A DNA stretch of 64,000 nt from Lachnospiraceae bacterium UBA7729 (GCA_002482005.1 DLFD01000031.1:39505-103504); one strand, 5' to 3'. Numbered from the stretch's first letter, positions 1 to 9,066 are shown. Notes: generated by a model from the letters alone, not told the origin. Numbers and translations are program-made.

Positions 1-4
1 TCGG

Positions 5-1603
5 ATGACTGTGAAAAGACTTCTGAAGATGATATTCGGAAGACTGACGGCAGTGTTTGCTGCTATCGCACTTCAGATCATCTTTATGGTCTATGTTGTG
101 TTCCGGCTTGACGCGGAATACCAGGTCGCGTCGACTCTGATCCAGTTTGCAGTGGTCATCATCATCTTCTGGATCCTGAATGACTGGATGGATCCCGCCT
201 ACAAGCTTCTCTGGTCGATCCTGATCCTGACAGTTCCGGTCATCGGCCTGGTCCTCTATTATCTGATGGGCCGGTCAAGAATGACCCGACAGGTCAGAAA
301 GCGCTATGAGGAAGCAGTCAGGATCTGTCTGCCGCTGATGCAGAGGAAGGACAGCGATGTCCTTCTGAAAAAGCTGAGGGAAGAAGATCCGGATGCCGCA
401 AGACAGAGCAGATATCTCAGCCAGGATATGGATTTTCCGGTCTACCGGAATACGGAGACGGTATTCTTCCCGACCGGTGAGGAACTTTTCAAAAGACTGA
501 AGGAAGAACTGAAGAAAGCACAGCACTTCATATTCATCGAATATTTCATCGTGGCAGAAGGACAGATGTGGGATGAGATGCTGGAGATCCTGGAAGAGAA
601 AGTGAAAGCGGGAGTGGATGTCCGTCTGATCTATGATGACATCGGGTCCATCGGTACGCTTCCCATGGGATATTTCAGGAAGATGCGGGAAAGAGGGATC
701 AAATGTGTCGTGTTCAACCGTTTTGTCCCCGCTGTATCGATCTTCCTGAACAACAGAGACCACAGGAAGATCCTTGTGATCGATGGTCATACGGCTTTCA
801 CGGGAGGCATCAACTTCGCGGACGAGTACATCAACCGGATCACCCGGTTCGGCTACTGGAAAGACAATGGCATCATGCTGCATGGAGAAGGCGCATTTTC
901 GTTTACCGTCATGTTCCTGCAGATGTGGGGAGTGATCACGAAGTCTGACAGGGAGCTCAGGGAGATCGCGAGGTTTGCAGAACCGAAGGACAGCCTTCTT
1001 GAGAAGAGGGCGCCTTTCAGCACGAGACTTTACCACAAAGAGCAGTTTTCGGGTGAAGGTTATGTCCAGCCATACTGCGATACTCCTCTGGACAAAGAGA
1101 CGGTCGGAGAGAATGTCTATCTGAACCTTATCTCCCAGGCGCATGACTATGTCTGGATCTACACACCTTACCTGATCATAGACAGCGAGATGATGAGCGC
1201 TCTGACCATAGCGGCGAAGTCCGGCGTTGATGTAAGGATCGTGACTCCGGGGATACCGGATAAGAAGATCGCCTATCTGCTGACAAGGTCCTGCTATGGT
1301 CAGCTGATCGATTCGGGAGTGAAGATCTACGAGTATTCGCCTGGCTTCATTCATGCCAAGACTGTGATCTCGGATGACAAGATCGCTACCGTGGGAAGTG
1401 TCAATTTTGATTATCGGTCGCTGTATCTTCACTTTGAGTGCGGAGTGTGGATGTACCGTACGAGTGCTGTGATGCAGATAAAGAAAGACTGCGAAGAAAC
1501 ATTGGCGAAGTGCAGAAAGATAACGGAGGACTGGCTGAAAAAGCAGAATATCTTTGTGCGGCTGTCCGCGGCGGTCCTGAAACCGCTGGCGCCGCTCCTG
1601 TGA
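5..1603 (+). CDS. cls: Cardiolipin synthase
   Basis: A 532-residue membrane phospholipase D-family enzyme that condenses two phosphatidylglycerol molecules into cardiolipin and glycerol. The N-terminal ~90 residues hold three hydrophobic stretches (about 12-34, 43-58 and 66-86), as in bacterial Cls. Two HKD catalytic motifs are visible: HRKILVID near residue 253 and HAKTVISDD near residue 450. Length is normal for the family (about 480-530). The ATG lies only 4 bases into the window, so its ribosome site cannot be judged and a slightly earlier start is possible, but the domain set is complete. The next gene overlaps its stop codon (GTGA), so the two are probably co-transcribed. Confidence 0.93.
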   Translation: MTVKRLLKMIFGRLTAVFAAIALQIIFMVYVVFRLDAEYQVASTLIQFAVVIIIFWILNDWMDPAYKLLWSILILTVPVIGLVLYYLMGRSRMTRQVRKRYEEAVRICLPLMQRKDSDVLLKKLREEDPDAARQSRYLSQDMDFPVYRNTETVFFPTGEELFKRLKEELKKAQHFIFIEYFIVAEGQMWDEMLEILEEKVKAGVDVRLIYDDIGSIGTLPMGYFRKMRERGIKCVVFNRFVPAVSIFLNNRDHRKILVIDGHTAFTGGINFADEYINRITRFGYWKDNGIMLHGEGAFSFTVMFLQMWGVITKSDRELREIARFAEPKDSLLEKRAPFSTRLYHKEQFSGEGYVQPYCDTPLDKETVGENVYLNLISQAHDYVWIYTPYLIIDSEMMSALTIAAKSGVDVRIVTPGIPDKKIAYLLTRSCYGQLIDSGVKIYEYSPGFIHAKTVISDDKIATVGSVNFDYRSLYLHFECGVWMYRTSAVMQIKKDCEETLAKCRKITEDWLKKQNIFVRLSAAVLKPLAPLL

Positions 1604-2493
1604 AGCAGCCTTATCAGACAGATATGGGAAAGATCAGAGTTACACACGATACGATCAGGATCACAGACCCGGAAAATTTCCCCAGGGAGCCTTTTTCCAT
1701 AGCCGTTCTGGCGGATATGCACAATGAAGTCTACCATTCCGATGAAAGGAGTCTGGTCGAGGCGATCGGAAGGGAGAGAGTGTCAGCTGTCTTTTCCGTC
1801 GGCGACCTGCTTGTCGCAAAGGGGAAGAAGTGTGCATCGGATGTTGCCCTTTCCGTGCTGGGAAGACTCACGGAGCAGTACCCGGTTTATGCTGTGAACG
1901 GCAATCATGAAGTACGGATGAGAAACCAGCCGGAATTCCATGAGCAGTTCCTGAAATATGATGAACAGGTGAGAGCCCTTGGCGTTGTCATGGTCAACAA
2001 TCTGCATGTTCCGGTAAAGCTCGGAGGAATGAAGATCGACCTCTGCGGGCTGGAGCTGGACAATGGATACTACAGGAAGAACCTGAAAGAAGGGGAACCG
2101 GAACAGCCGAGGAGGGGAAGAAAGCCTGCCAGAAAACACTATCTGAAGGTATCCGATATGGAGAAGCTGATCGGAAAGCCGAAGGAAGGGGAATATCATA
2201 TCCTGCTGGCGCATTATCCGAAATATTTCCCGGTCTATGCCGAATGGGGAGCTGACCTGACACTTTCCGGGCATATTCACGGCGGAATCGTCCGTCTGCC
2301 CCTGATCGGGGGGCTGGTAGGACCGGACCCATGCATCTTTCCGCATTATGATCATGGAGAATACAGGATCGGTGAAAGAAAGATGGTCGTCAGCGCCGGT
2401 CTTGGGACCCATACGATCAATGTCAGGATCAATAATCCCGCGGAACTGGTGATCCTTGATTTCGTGAACGCCGGCGGGGAGACGGAAGACTGA
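1600..2493 (+). CDS. Membrane-type metallophosphoesterase (YkuE/YaeI-like)
   Basis: A calcineurin-like phosphoesterase of about 297 residues. All metal-binding motifs are in order: ADMHNE (D-x-H), VGDLL (GD), NGNHE (GNH-E), an isolated AHYP histidine and SGHIHGG near the C-terminus. I chose the GTG that overlaps the cls stop (GTGA); an in-frame ATG at 1624 is nearly as good because neither has a clear ribosome site. No strong signal peptide is visible. YaeI/YkuE relatives act on lipid or UDP-lipid pyrophosphates, which would suit the cls neighbour, but the substrate cannot be read from the sequence. Confidence 0.85.
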   Translation: MKQPYQTDMGKIRVTHDTIRITDPENFPREPFSIAVLADMHNEVYHSDERSLVEAIGRERVSAVFSVGDLLVAKGKKCASDVALSVLGRLTEQYPVYAVNGNHEVRMRNQPEFHEQFLKYDEQVRALGVVMVNNLHVPVKLGGMKIDLCGLELDNGYYRKNLKEGEPEQPRRGRKPARKHYLKVSDMEKLIGKPKEGEYHILLAHYPKYFPVYAEWGADLTLSGHIHGGIVRLPLIGGLVGPDPCIFPHYDHGEYRIGERKMVVSAGLGTHTINVRINNPAELVILDFVNAGGETED

Positions 2494-2499
2494 TCATAT

Positions 2500-3327
2500 A
2501 TGGCAATCGAGATAAAACTTCAGGCATATGAAGGACCTATGGACCTTCTTCTGCACCTGATCGATAAGAACAAAGTCAATATCTATGATATTCCGATCGC
2601 CCTGATCACGGAGCAGTATATGGAATATCTTTCTACCATGCAGACTCTGGAGCCGGAGCTGGACCGTATGAGCGAGTTCCTTGTGATGGCGGCAGAACTT
2701 TTGGCCATCAAGTCGAAGATGCTTCTCCCGGCCGAGAAGAATGAAGAGGGCGAGGAGATCGATCCGAGAGACGAGCTGGTCAGGCAGCTGATCGAATACA
2801 AGACTGCCAAGTATATGTCGAGGGAGCTCCGCGAGCGGGAGAAGGATGCGGCCGGATGCTGGTTCCGGAAAAAGCAGATCCCAAGAGAGGTCGCCGCGTA
2901 TCATCCGCCGGTGGATGTTGACCGGATCCTGGACGATGCCAAGGTTACCCTTCCGGGGCTTTACAAGGTCTTTCAGGAAGTCATGAAAAGGCGGGAGAAT
3001 CTCCGCGACCCGATCCGGGCAGGTTTCGGCAGGATCGAGAAAGAGGAGTTCAATACCCGCGAGACGATGCAGTATGTGGAACACTACATCGAGAGCAGGA
3101 GAAACTGTACCTTCCGGAATCTGCTGATGCTGAGACCGGGCAGGACTTATGTGATCGTTTCCTTCCTGACGATCCTTGAGCTGATGAAGCGCGGGCACAT
3201 CTATGTGAGACAGGAAGAGAATTTTGGAGAGATCTATATAGAGGCAAATGACCGCAGCCAGTGGAATGACGGCGATGATGATGGGTCCGGGGACGAGCCG
3301 GACTGGGAGAGACCGGACGATGAGTGA
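2500..3327 (+). CDS. scpA: Segregation and condensation protein A
   Basis: The kleisin subunit of the SMC-ScpAB condensin, which bridges the SMC heads during chromosome segregation. The 275-residue protein begins with the family signature YEGPMDLLLHLIDKNKVNIYDIPI (given here as YEGPMDLLLHLI followed by NIYDI) and ends with the winged-helix region that contacts the SMC head. Length is normal. It starts 6 bases after the preceding stop, and its last codons overlap scpB, the usual Firmicute arrangement. Confidence 0.95.
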   Translation: MAIEIKLQAYEGPMDLLLHLIDKNKVNIYDIPIALITEQYMEYLSTMQTLEPELDRMSEFLVMAAELLAIKSKMLLPAEKNEEGEEIDPRDELVRQLIEYKTAKYMSRELREREKDAAGCWFRKKQIPREVAAYHPPVDVDRILDDAKVTLPGLYKVFQEVMKRRENLRDPIRAGFGRIEKEEFNTRETMQYVEHYIESRRNCTFRNLLMLRPGRTYVIVSFLTILELMKRGHIYVRQEENFGEIYIEANDRSQWNDGDDDGSGDEPDWERPDDE

Positions 3328-3958
3328 TACGGCAGCAGATATGAATGCGAATGTTCCTGATACATCCGAAGAGGAAGAAACCTTGAAAAAGAACGATAAA
3401 GTTCTGAAGGGTGAGATCGAGGCGATCCTTTTCTCGATGGGAGAAAGTGTGGAAGCTTCCAGGATCGCCGAAGGAATCGGGGAAAGTACGGAGAAGACGA
3501 TAAAACTTCTGGAACAGATGGAGAAGGATTACGAAGCGGAAGACCGCGGGATCCGGATCATGAAACTGGAAGACCGCTATCAGCTCTGTACGAAGAAGGA
3601 GCTGTATCCGGTCCTGATCCGTATCGAGAAACATCCGGAGAAGATCAATCTTACGGATGTCCTGATGGAGACTTTGTCGATCATAGCATACAAGCAGCCG
3701 GTCACCAGGATGGAGATCGAGAAGATCCGCGGGGTCAAGTGCGATCATGCGATAAACAAGCTTCTGGAATATGATCTGATCCAGGAAGCCGGCAGGCTGG
3801 ATGCGCCGGGGCGGCCGATCCTGTTCGGGACAACGGAGGAATTTCTGAGACACTTCGGAACGGATTCCATCGATGCACTTCCTGTCATGAATCCTGTGAA
3901 AGTGGAGGATTTCAAGGCGGAGGCGGAGGAGGAAGCCAATGTCCGTCTGGGAATCTGA
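3320..3958 (+). CDS. scpB: Segregation and condensation protein B
   Basis: Partner of ScpA in the condensin complex. A 212-residue protein with tandem winged-helix domains; typical stretches are EAILFSMGESVE, TLSIIAYKQPVTRMEIE and IRGVKCDHAINKLLEYDLI. The open frame extends upstream into scpA, but the ATG at 3320, overlapping the scpA stop by 8 bases, is the natural start and leaves a short acidic N-terminal tail (TSEEEETLKK) before the domain. Confidence 0.95.
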   Translation: MSDTAADMNANVPDTSEEEETLKKNDKVLKGEIEAILFSMGESVEASRIAEGIGESTEKTIKLLEQMEKDYEAEDRGIRIMKLEDRYQLCTKKELYPVLIRIEKHPEKINLTDVLMETLSIIAYKQPVTRMEIEKIRGVKCDHAINKLLEYDLIQEAGRLDAPGRPILFGTTEEFLRHFGTDSIDALPVMNPVKVEDFKAEAEEEANVRLGI

Positions 3959-3974
3959 AAGATCGGAGAGATAG

Positions 3975-4970
3975 ATGTCGGAAAGAACGCTGTATGAGAA
4001 GATCGGAGAACTGGATCCGGTACAGGATAATGAACTGATAACGGTTATCTCGGGTGAGGATTCGGGAAAGAAAGTTCTTATGACGGATGGAAAGATCGTG
4101 GCTGTTTCGGAAGGAGCGGATGCCGGCAGGATCCTGCAGCTTCCGGACACAAGTGTTCTCAGGGAAAAGCTCGGCCACAGGAAGACTCTCGTGGTATGCG
4201 GAGCCGGATACGTCGGACGAGGAGTCATTGCGCTCGGAAAGTTTCTTGGTTTCCGGGTGCTTGCCCTGGATGACCGGATCGATTTTGCCGCTTCAGCCAG
4301 GAAGGCCGGCGCCGACGAAGTCTTTGCAGATGATTTCGGGACTTCTCTCAGCTCCGGGAAGATCTCATACGATGAAGATACCTATTTTGTGGTTGTGACA
4401 AGAGGACACCATTTTGACAAGGAATGTCTTCTGGAGATCATGAAGCATCCTTTCGCCTACGCCGGTATGATGGGATCCCGCGGCCGGTCGGCAAGGATGA
4501 GGCAGACCCTGACCGAGGCGGGGATCCCGAAGGAAAAGGAGGAGCTCCTCCATGCCCCGATCGGCCTTAAGATCGGGGCCCAGACGCCTCAGGAGATCGC
4601 GGTTTCGATCATCTCGGAGATCCTTCAGGAAAAAGCAGCCCATCCTGGCAATGATGTCTTTCCGGAGGAGATCCTGGATGGCATCGGAGCATCCGCGGAA
4701 GGGGACTCAGTCCTTGTGACGGTTGTCAGGAGACAGGGATCGGCTCCACGCCGGCCAGGAACAAGGATGCTGCTGCGGAAAGGCGACTCCAATGTGGGAA
4801 CCATCGGCGGAGGCTGCATGGAGGCGAAAGCGATCCGGGAGGCGGTCATGCTTATGGCGGACGGGGAGATCCGGCAGGAGCTTTTTGACGTCGACCTTAC
4901 CGGAAGGACCGGAGAGGATGCAGACATGATGTGCGGCGGCTCCATGAAGCTTCTCCTGGAAGTGTTGTGA
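3975..4970 (+). CDS. XdhC/CoxI-family molybdenum hydroxylase maturation protein, domains in swapped order
   Basis: XdhC proteins bind the molybdenum cofactor and help insert it, sulfurated, into xanthine dehydrogenase-type enzymes. Here the Rossmann part (VVCGAGYVGRG, residues ~68-232, ending GMMGSRGRSARM and APIGLKIGAQTPQEIA) comes first. The CoxI part comes second (residues ~247-331): QGSAPRRPGTRMLL, GTIGGGCMEA and the terminal MMCGGSM. The usual order is CoxI domain first. All the signature motifs survive, so this is a permutation and not a fragment. It follows scpB by 16 bases with a terminator behind it, and a molybdate transporter comes next, which supports a molybdenum role. No molybdenum hydroxylase is in the window. 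Confidence 0.82.
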   Translation: MSERTLYEKIGELDPVQDNELITVISGEDSGKKVLMTDGKIVAVSEGADAGRILQLPDTSVLREKLGHRKTLVVCGAGYVGRGVIALGKFLGFRVLALDDRIDFAASARKAGADEVFADDFGTSLSSGKISYDEDTYFVVVTRGHHFDKECLLEIMKHPFAYAGMMGSRGRSARMRQTLTEAGIPKEKEELLHAPIGLKIGAQTPQEIAVSIISEILQEKAAHPGNDVFPEEILDGIGASAEGDSVLVTVVRRQGSAPRRPGTRMLLRKGDSNVGTIGGGCMEAKAIREAVMLMADGEIRQELFDVDLTGRTGEDADMMCGGSMKLLLEVL

Positions 4971-4982
4971 ACCTGAAAAAGC

Positions 4983-5010
4983 GCCGGGCAAGGTTTTCTG
5001 CCCGGCTTTT
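4983..5010 (+). terminator. Rho-independent terminator after the xdhC-like gene
   Basis: An 8-bp perfect GC-rich stem (GCCGGGCA / TGCCCGGC) with an 8-base loop is followed directly by TTTT. It lies 12 bases after the stop codon and separates the cls-xdhC run from modB. Confidence 0.85.
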
Positions 5011-5053
5011 CCAGATAAGCGTTATTCTTTGAAAAACAGAACGGAGGCAGATC

Positions 5054-5707
5054 ATGGATCTTTTTCCATTATGGAACAGCCTGAGGATCGCTGCGCTGGC
5101 CGGCGTCCTGGTCTTTTTCGCGGGAATCTGGGCAGCCTACCAAACAGCTAAACTGCCGGCATTCCTGAGAGGACTTCTGGATATGGTCCTGACATTGCCG
5201 CTGGTGCTGCCGCCCACCGTGTGCGGCTTCTTTCTGCTCCTGATCTTCGGAGCGAAACATCCGCTCGGGCATCTGCTTGATCTGGGAGGCATCCGGCTGG
5301 TAATGAACTGGCCCGGAGGAGTGCTGGCAGCTTTCGTGGTCTCATTTCCGCTTATGTACAGGACGGCAAGGGGAGCTTTCCAGAGCTTTGACCGTACTTA
5401 CGAGTGGAGCGGACAGACCCTCGGTCTCACGGACCGCTATATCTTCTGGCATATCCGCATGCCGGTGTGCAGGCAGGGGATCACAGCAGGGGCGGTGCTA
5501 GCCTTTGCACGTGCGCTCGGCGAATACGGAGCGACATCCATGGTGATCGGCTATACTCCGGGGAAGACGGCGACGATCGCAACAACGGTCTATCAGCTCT
5601 GGCGGACAGGAGATACGAAGGGAGCTTTCGGATGGGTCGGAGTAAACCTGATCCTTTCCGCCTTCGTGCTTGTCCTTCTGAACCTGACGGAAGGAGGAAA
5701 AAGATGA
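5054..5707 (+). CDS. modB: Molybdate ABC transporter permease
   Basis: The membrane channel of a molybdate (or tungstate) importer, 217 residues with about five hydrophobic helices. The permease-ATPase contact loop is clear: EWSGQTLGLTDRYIFWHIRMP followed by ARALGEYGATSMVIGYTPGKT, the ModB signature with ALGEFGAT-like residues. A GGAGG ribosome site precedes the ATG by 8 bases. The end overlaps modC by 4 bases (ATGA). No modA (binding protein) is found in the window, so it must be encoded elsewhere or upstream of this segment. Confidence 0.9.
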   Translation: MDLFPLWNSLRIAALAGVLVFFAGIWAAYQTAKLPAFLRGLLDMVLTLPLVLPPTVCGFFLLLIFGAKHPLGHLLDLGGIRLVMNWPGGVLAAFVVSFPLMYRTARGAFQSFDRTYEWSGQTLGLTDRYIFWHIRMPVCRQGITAGAVLAFARALGEYGATSMVIGYTPGKTATIATTVYQLWRTGDTKGAFGWVGVNLILSAFVLVLLNLTEGGKR

Positions 5708-6531
5708 ATTTCCTGATCGATATTGAATCGGAACTCAGAAGTTTTCATTATCATATGAAGCTTGATTCAGGGAAGATGAAAGCGGGAAATGTGATCGGCC
5801 TGCTCGGTCCGTCCGGGTCGGGGAAGACCATGACCCTGCGCTATATCGCGGGCATTGCGAAACCGGACAGGGGCAGGATCGTGATCGGAGAGACGACATT
5901 CCTTGACCGTGATCATGCGATCGATCTGAAGCCGCAGGCAAGAAGAGTCGGGTACCTGTTTCAGAACTATGCACTCTTTCCGAATATGACGGTCAGGTCA
6001 AACATCGAATGCGGGATCATCGGGGCGGATATGCAGGGAAAGCAGAACGGATCCAAAGCCCCGGCATACAGCAGCCAGACGCAAGGCACATTCTTCCGGA
6101 CATGGAGAACCGCCAGGGACCATGCTATGATGAGAAGGGAAAAAGTCACGGAGATAATGAGAAGGATGCACCTGCAGGGGCTGGAGGACAGGAAGCCCGG
6201 ACAGCTCTCCGGAGGCCAGCAGCAGAGAGCGGCGCTTGCGAGGATCCTTGTCGGAGATCCGCAGATCGTACTGCTGGATGAACCGTTCTCAGCGCTTGAC
6301 GAGTACCTGAGGGATGAGCTCCTCGACGAGACGATGGAGATCCTGGATGGTCTCGGGATCACGGTATTCTTCGTCACGCATAGCAGGAGGGAAGCGGAAA
6401 AAGCCTGCAGCGACATCGTGATCCTGCATGACGGCGAGGCGGCTGAGACCGGAAAAACAGAGGAGATCTTCGAATGCCCGAAGACAGAATGGGGCAGGAT
6501 CATGACAGGAAAAGGCCGCGGAAAGAGTTAG
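5704..6531 (+). CDS. modC: Molybdate ABC transporter ATP-binding protein
   Basis: ATPase partner of ModB, 275 residues from an ATG that overlaps the modB stop and follows AAGGAGG. Walker A is GPSGSGKT, the Q-loop region is YLFQNYALFPNMTV, the ABC signature is LSGGQQQRAALARIL, and Walker B is IVLLDEPFSALD, with FFVTHS as the H-loop. Two oddities are visible. There are about 30 extra residues between the Q-loop and the signature (around residues 104-140, rich in K, Q, S and T). The C-terminal molybdate-binding (Mop/TOBE) domain of classical ModC is missing. Confidence 0.88.
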   Translation: MNFLIDIESELRSFHYHMKLDSGKMKAGNVIGLLGPSGSGKTMTLRYIAGIAKPDRGRIVIGETTFLDRDHAIDLKPQARRVGYLFQNYALFPNMTVRSNIECGIIGADMQGKQNGSKAPAYSSQTQGTFFRTWRTARDHAMMRREKVTEIMRRMHLQGLEDRKPGQLSGGQQQRAALARILVGDPQIVLLDEPFSALDEYLRDELLDETMEILDGLGITVFFVTHSRREAEKACSDIVILHDGEAAETGKTEEIFECPKTEWGRIMTGKGRGKS

Positions 6532-6568
6532 AGAGACAGGCGGTTTGGCAGTATCACTATTTTCATTC

Positions 6569-6597
6569 TTGATTTTCACGCATAATTACAGTAATAT
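6569..6597 (+). promoter_or_regulatory. Possible upstream promoter of the decarboxylase operon
   Basis: TTGATT and TAATAT are separated by 17 bases, about 110 bases before the first gene. It is weaker than the extended -10 site at 6657-6665 and could be a second start. Confidence 0.35.
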
Positions 6598-6656
6598 GAG
6601 ATACGGCAGATTTTTGTGGCAGCGGGGCTATATCTGCGCCATGATGCCGCAAGGAT

Positions 6657-6665
6657 TGATATAAT
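6657..6665 (+). promoter_or_regulatory. Extended -10 promoter of the carboxyltransferase operon
   Basis: TGATATAAT is a perfect extended -10 element (TGnTATAAT). It lies 41 bases before the start codon of the first gene; no good -35 accompanies it, as is common for extended -10 promoters. Confidence 0.6.
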
Positions 6666-6705
6666 AATATAAGTAACCAGTAGTATATTGATGGAGGTCT
6701 TAAGC

Positions 6706-8136
6706 ATGAGCAATACAGCACAGAGCAGTGCGGCGAAAAGAATCGCGGCCCTGCTTGACGAAAACAGTTTCGTTGAGATCGGAAAGAGTGTTACTGCCCG
6801 CAGCACAGATTTCAACCTGACAGAAGACAAGACTCCTTCGGATGGTGTGATCACCGGATACGGCCTGATCGATGACAGCCTGGTTTATGTCTACAGCCAG
6901 GATGCTTCGGTCCTCGGCGGATCGATCGGTGAGATGCATGCGAAGAAGATCGCGCGTCTTTACGATCTGGCTATGAAGATGGGGGCTCCGGTGATCGGAC
7001 TGATCGACTGCGCAGGTGTCAGACTTCAGGAGTCTGTCGATGCACTGAATGCATTCGGCGAGCTTTATCGCAAGATGTCTCTTGCATCCGGCGTGATCCC
7101 GCAGATCTCGGCTGTCCTCGGACAGTGCGGCGGCGGCCTTGCGGTTGCTGCAGGACTGAGCGATTTCGTCTTCATGGAAGAGAAGAGCGCAAAACTTTTT
7201 GTCAATGCCCCGAACGCACTGGCAGGCAACAAGACGGAAGACACCGCAAGTGCTGAGTTCCAGAGCACACATACCGGACTGGTCGACTTCGTCGGGACCG
7301 AAGATGAGATCCTCGCGAATGTCCGTGTACTGGTCTCCATGCTTCCGGCTAACAATTCCGATGAAGCACCGCTTGCAGACGTAACCGATGATCTGAACAG
7401 AGCATGCCCGGATCTTGCAGGCGCGGCAGGAGATACATCTGTCCTCCTTTCCCAGATCGCTGATGACGGAGTATTCTGCGAAGTCAAGAGCGCATGTGCG
7501 AAAGAGATGGTCACCGGATTCCTGAAGCTGAACGGCAATACAGTCGGCGCGGTTGCGAACAGAACCGCAGTACTTGATCCAGACGGAAAGCAGACTGCAG
7601 AATACAAGCCGCTCCTGACTGCCAAGGGATGCGAGAAGGCGGCTCAGTTTGTAAACTTCTGCGATGCTTACGATATCCCGGTCCTGACCGTTACCAACGC
7701 GGAGGGATTCCTTGCTGACAAGCACAACGAGTATCGGATCGGCAAGGCAGCAGCGGCTCTGGTTGCAGCATTTGCAGGAGCTACCACCGCCAAGGTCAAC
7801 CTGATCGCCGGCAATGCATACGGGTCAGGCTTCACCATCATGAACAGCCAGGCACTTGGCGCTGATGTCACCTATGCATGGGACAGTGCAAAGGTCGGAA
7901 CCATGGATGCAAAGCTTGCGGCAGGGATCATGTATGATGGAAGCGATGCGGCGACCATCAGTGAGAAGGCTGCGGAATACGACAAGAAGCAGAACAGTGT
8001 TGATGCTGCTGCGTCCCGCGGCTATATCGATACCATCATCAAGCCGGAAGATACCAGAAAGATGGTCATCGGCGCGTTTGAGATGCTCTATACGAAGAGA
8101 GAAGATCTTCCGGTCAGAAAGCATTCAGTAGTATAA
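6706..8136 (+). CDS. Acyl-CoA carboxyltransferase subunit (MmdA/12S-like)
   Basis: Carboxyltransferase of the crotonase-like family that moves CO2 between an acyl-CoA and carrier biotin (methylmalonyl-CoA/propionyl-CoA in MmdA and transcarboxylase 12S). The start is an ATG with GGAGG 8 bases upstream; the protein is 476 residues, a little shorter than classical MmdA (~510). The two halves each show the CoA/oxyanion glycine loop: GQCGGGLAVAAGLSD and AGNAYGSGFTIMNSQALGAD, followed by KVGTMDAKLAAGIMYDG. The second half is less canonical than in MmdA, so the acyl-CoA substrate is uncertain (methylmalonyl, malonyl or glutaconyl). It heads an operon with OadG-like, biotin carrier, beta pump and 5S-like genes. 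Confidence 0.82.
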   Translation: MSNTAQSSAAKRIAALLDENSFVEIGKSVTARSTDFNLTEDKTPSDGVITGYGLIDDSLVYVYSQDASVLGGSIGEMHAKKIARLYDLAMKMGAPVIGLIDCAGVRLQESVDALNAFGELYRKMSLASGVIPQISAVLGQCGGGLAVAAGLSDFVFMEEKSAKLFVNAPNALAGNKTEDTASAEFQSTHTGLVDFVGTEDEILANVRVLVSMLPANNSDEAPLADVTDDLNRACPDLAGAAGDTSVLLSQIADDGVFCEVKSACAKEMVTGFLKLNGNTVGAVANRTAVLDPDGKQTAEYKPLLTAKGCEKAAQFVNFCDAYDIPVLTVTNAEGFLADKHNEYRIGKAAAALVAAFAGATTAKVNLIAGNAYGSGFTIMNSQALGADVTYAWDSAKVGTMDAKLAAGIMYDGSDAATISEKAAEYDKKQNSVDAAASRGYIDTIIKPEDTRKMVIGAFEMLYTKREDLPVRKHSVV

Positions 8137-8151
8137 GAGAGGGGCATGCAG

Positions 8152-9066
8152 ATGAAGAAGAGAATAAGTGCGATTCTGCTTGCATGCGGGCTTTCTGTTT
8201 CCATGCTCTGCGGGACCGCCTTCGCGGCTGACTCTCAGACAGAAGCTTCCAGTGAGGCTGCCGCAATCGAGGAAGCTGCAACAGAAGCGCAGGCTATGGA
8301 GAGCGAGCTTGCGGAAGACACGGGCAGCGCCGCACAGACAGAAGCCCAGCTGGTCCAGCCCAGGAACGTAGAAGGCGACAAAAAATACGAGCAGCTCTAT
8401 CCCACGATCCAGGCATCCGTCACCGAGACACTGAGCCAGCTGTCCGCGCTGACGGACGAACAGATCGCCAGCGCCCTGGAACAGCCGGACAGTGCAAGCA
8501 CAAGGCTGATCGCCGCCTGGGACCAGGCACGCGAGGGCTGCGGTGCCTTCGAAGGCATCGAGTATTATGATGTGGAAGAGGACGGTTCGACGATCACCTT
8601 CACAGAAGGAGCGAAGTATCAGAAGGCTGAGGAAGAAAAGTCCACGGTCACAGTTTCTGTCGTTTTCGATATGAAGAACCAGACGTCCTCCTATAACTGG
8701 AATGTCAAGGAAACGACCGGCAAGGCAATGGCGGCGGCAGGTGAGAATACAGTTGTAGGACTGGTCAACGTGTTCTTTGTCCTGTTCATCCTCACCTTCG
8801 TAATCTCGCTTTTCCGTTTCATCCCGAACGGGAACAGGAAGAAGAAGGAACTTGAGGCAGCGGAAGCGGCAGCTCCGGCACCGGCACCGGCACCGGTCAT
8901 ATCTGAACCTGAGACCGAAGAGGTTTCAGATGACGATGAGATCGCGGCGGTCATCGCGGCGGCAGTAGCGGCATACGAGAATGAGAACGGGCCGGTCCAC
9001 ACGGATGGATTTGTAGTACGTTCCATCCGCAGAAGAGGCAGAAAAAGCAACTGGCAGAACGCCTGA
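8152..9066 (+). CDS. OadG-like subunit with large extracytoplasmic domain
   Basis: Probable gamma/delta subunit anchoring the biotin-dependent complex to the membrane. I start at the second ATG because AGAGGGG lies 7 bases upstream; the ATG at 8146 would touch the ribosome site. The order is: a Sec signal peptide ending GTAFAA, an acidic Ala/Glu/Thr-rich stretch (about residues 25-75), a folded external region of ~110 residues, one transmembrane helix (about 204-224, VFFVLFILTFVISLF), then a short Ala-Pro linker and DDEIAAVIAAAVAAYENE, the conserved OadG/MmdD tail. Classical OadG is only ~80-120 residues and lacks the external domain. The external domain was not recognised. Confidence 0.72.
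   Translation: MKKRISAILLACGLSVSMLCGTAFAADSQTEASSEAAAIEEAATEAQAMESELAEDTGSAAQTEAQLVQPRNVEGDKKYEQLYPTIQASVTETLSQLSALTDEQIASALEQPDSASTRLIAAWDQAREGCGAFEGIEYYDVEEDGSTITFTEGAKYQKAEEEKSTVTVSVVFDMKNQTSSYNWNVKETTGKAMAAAGENTVVGLVNVFFVLFILTFVISLFRFIPNGNRKKKELEAAEAAAPAPAPAPVISEPETEEVSDDDEIAAVIAAAVAAYENENGPVHTDGFVVRSIRRRGRKSNWQNA

Noticed and set aside
1438..1599. Longer start for the metallophosphoesterase at 1438
   Set aside because: It would overlap cls by 166 bases and the extra residues match nothing; the GTGA overlap at 1600 is more natural.
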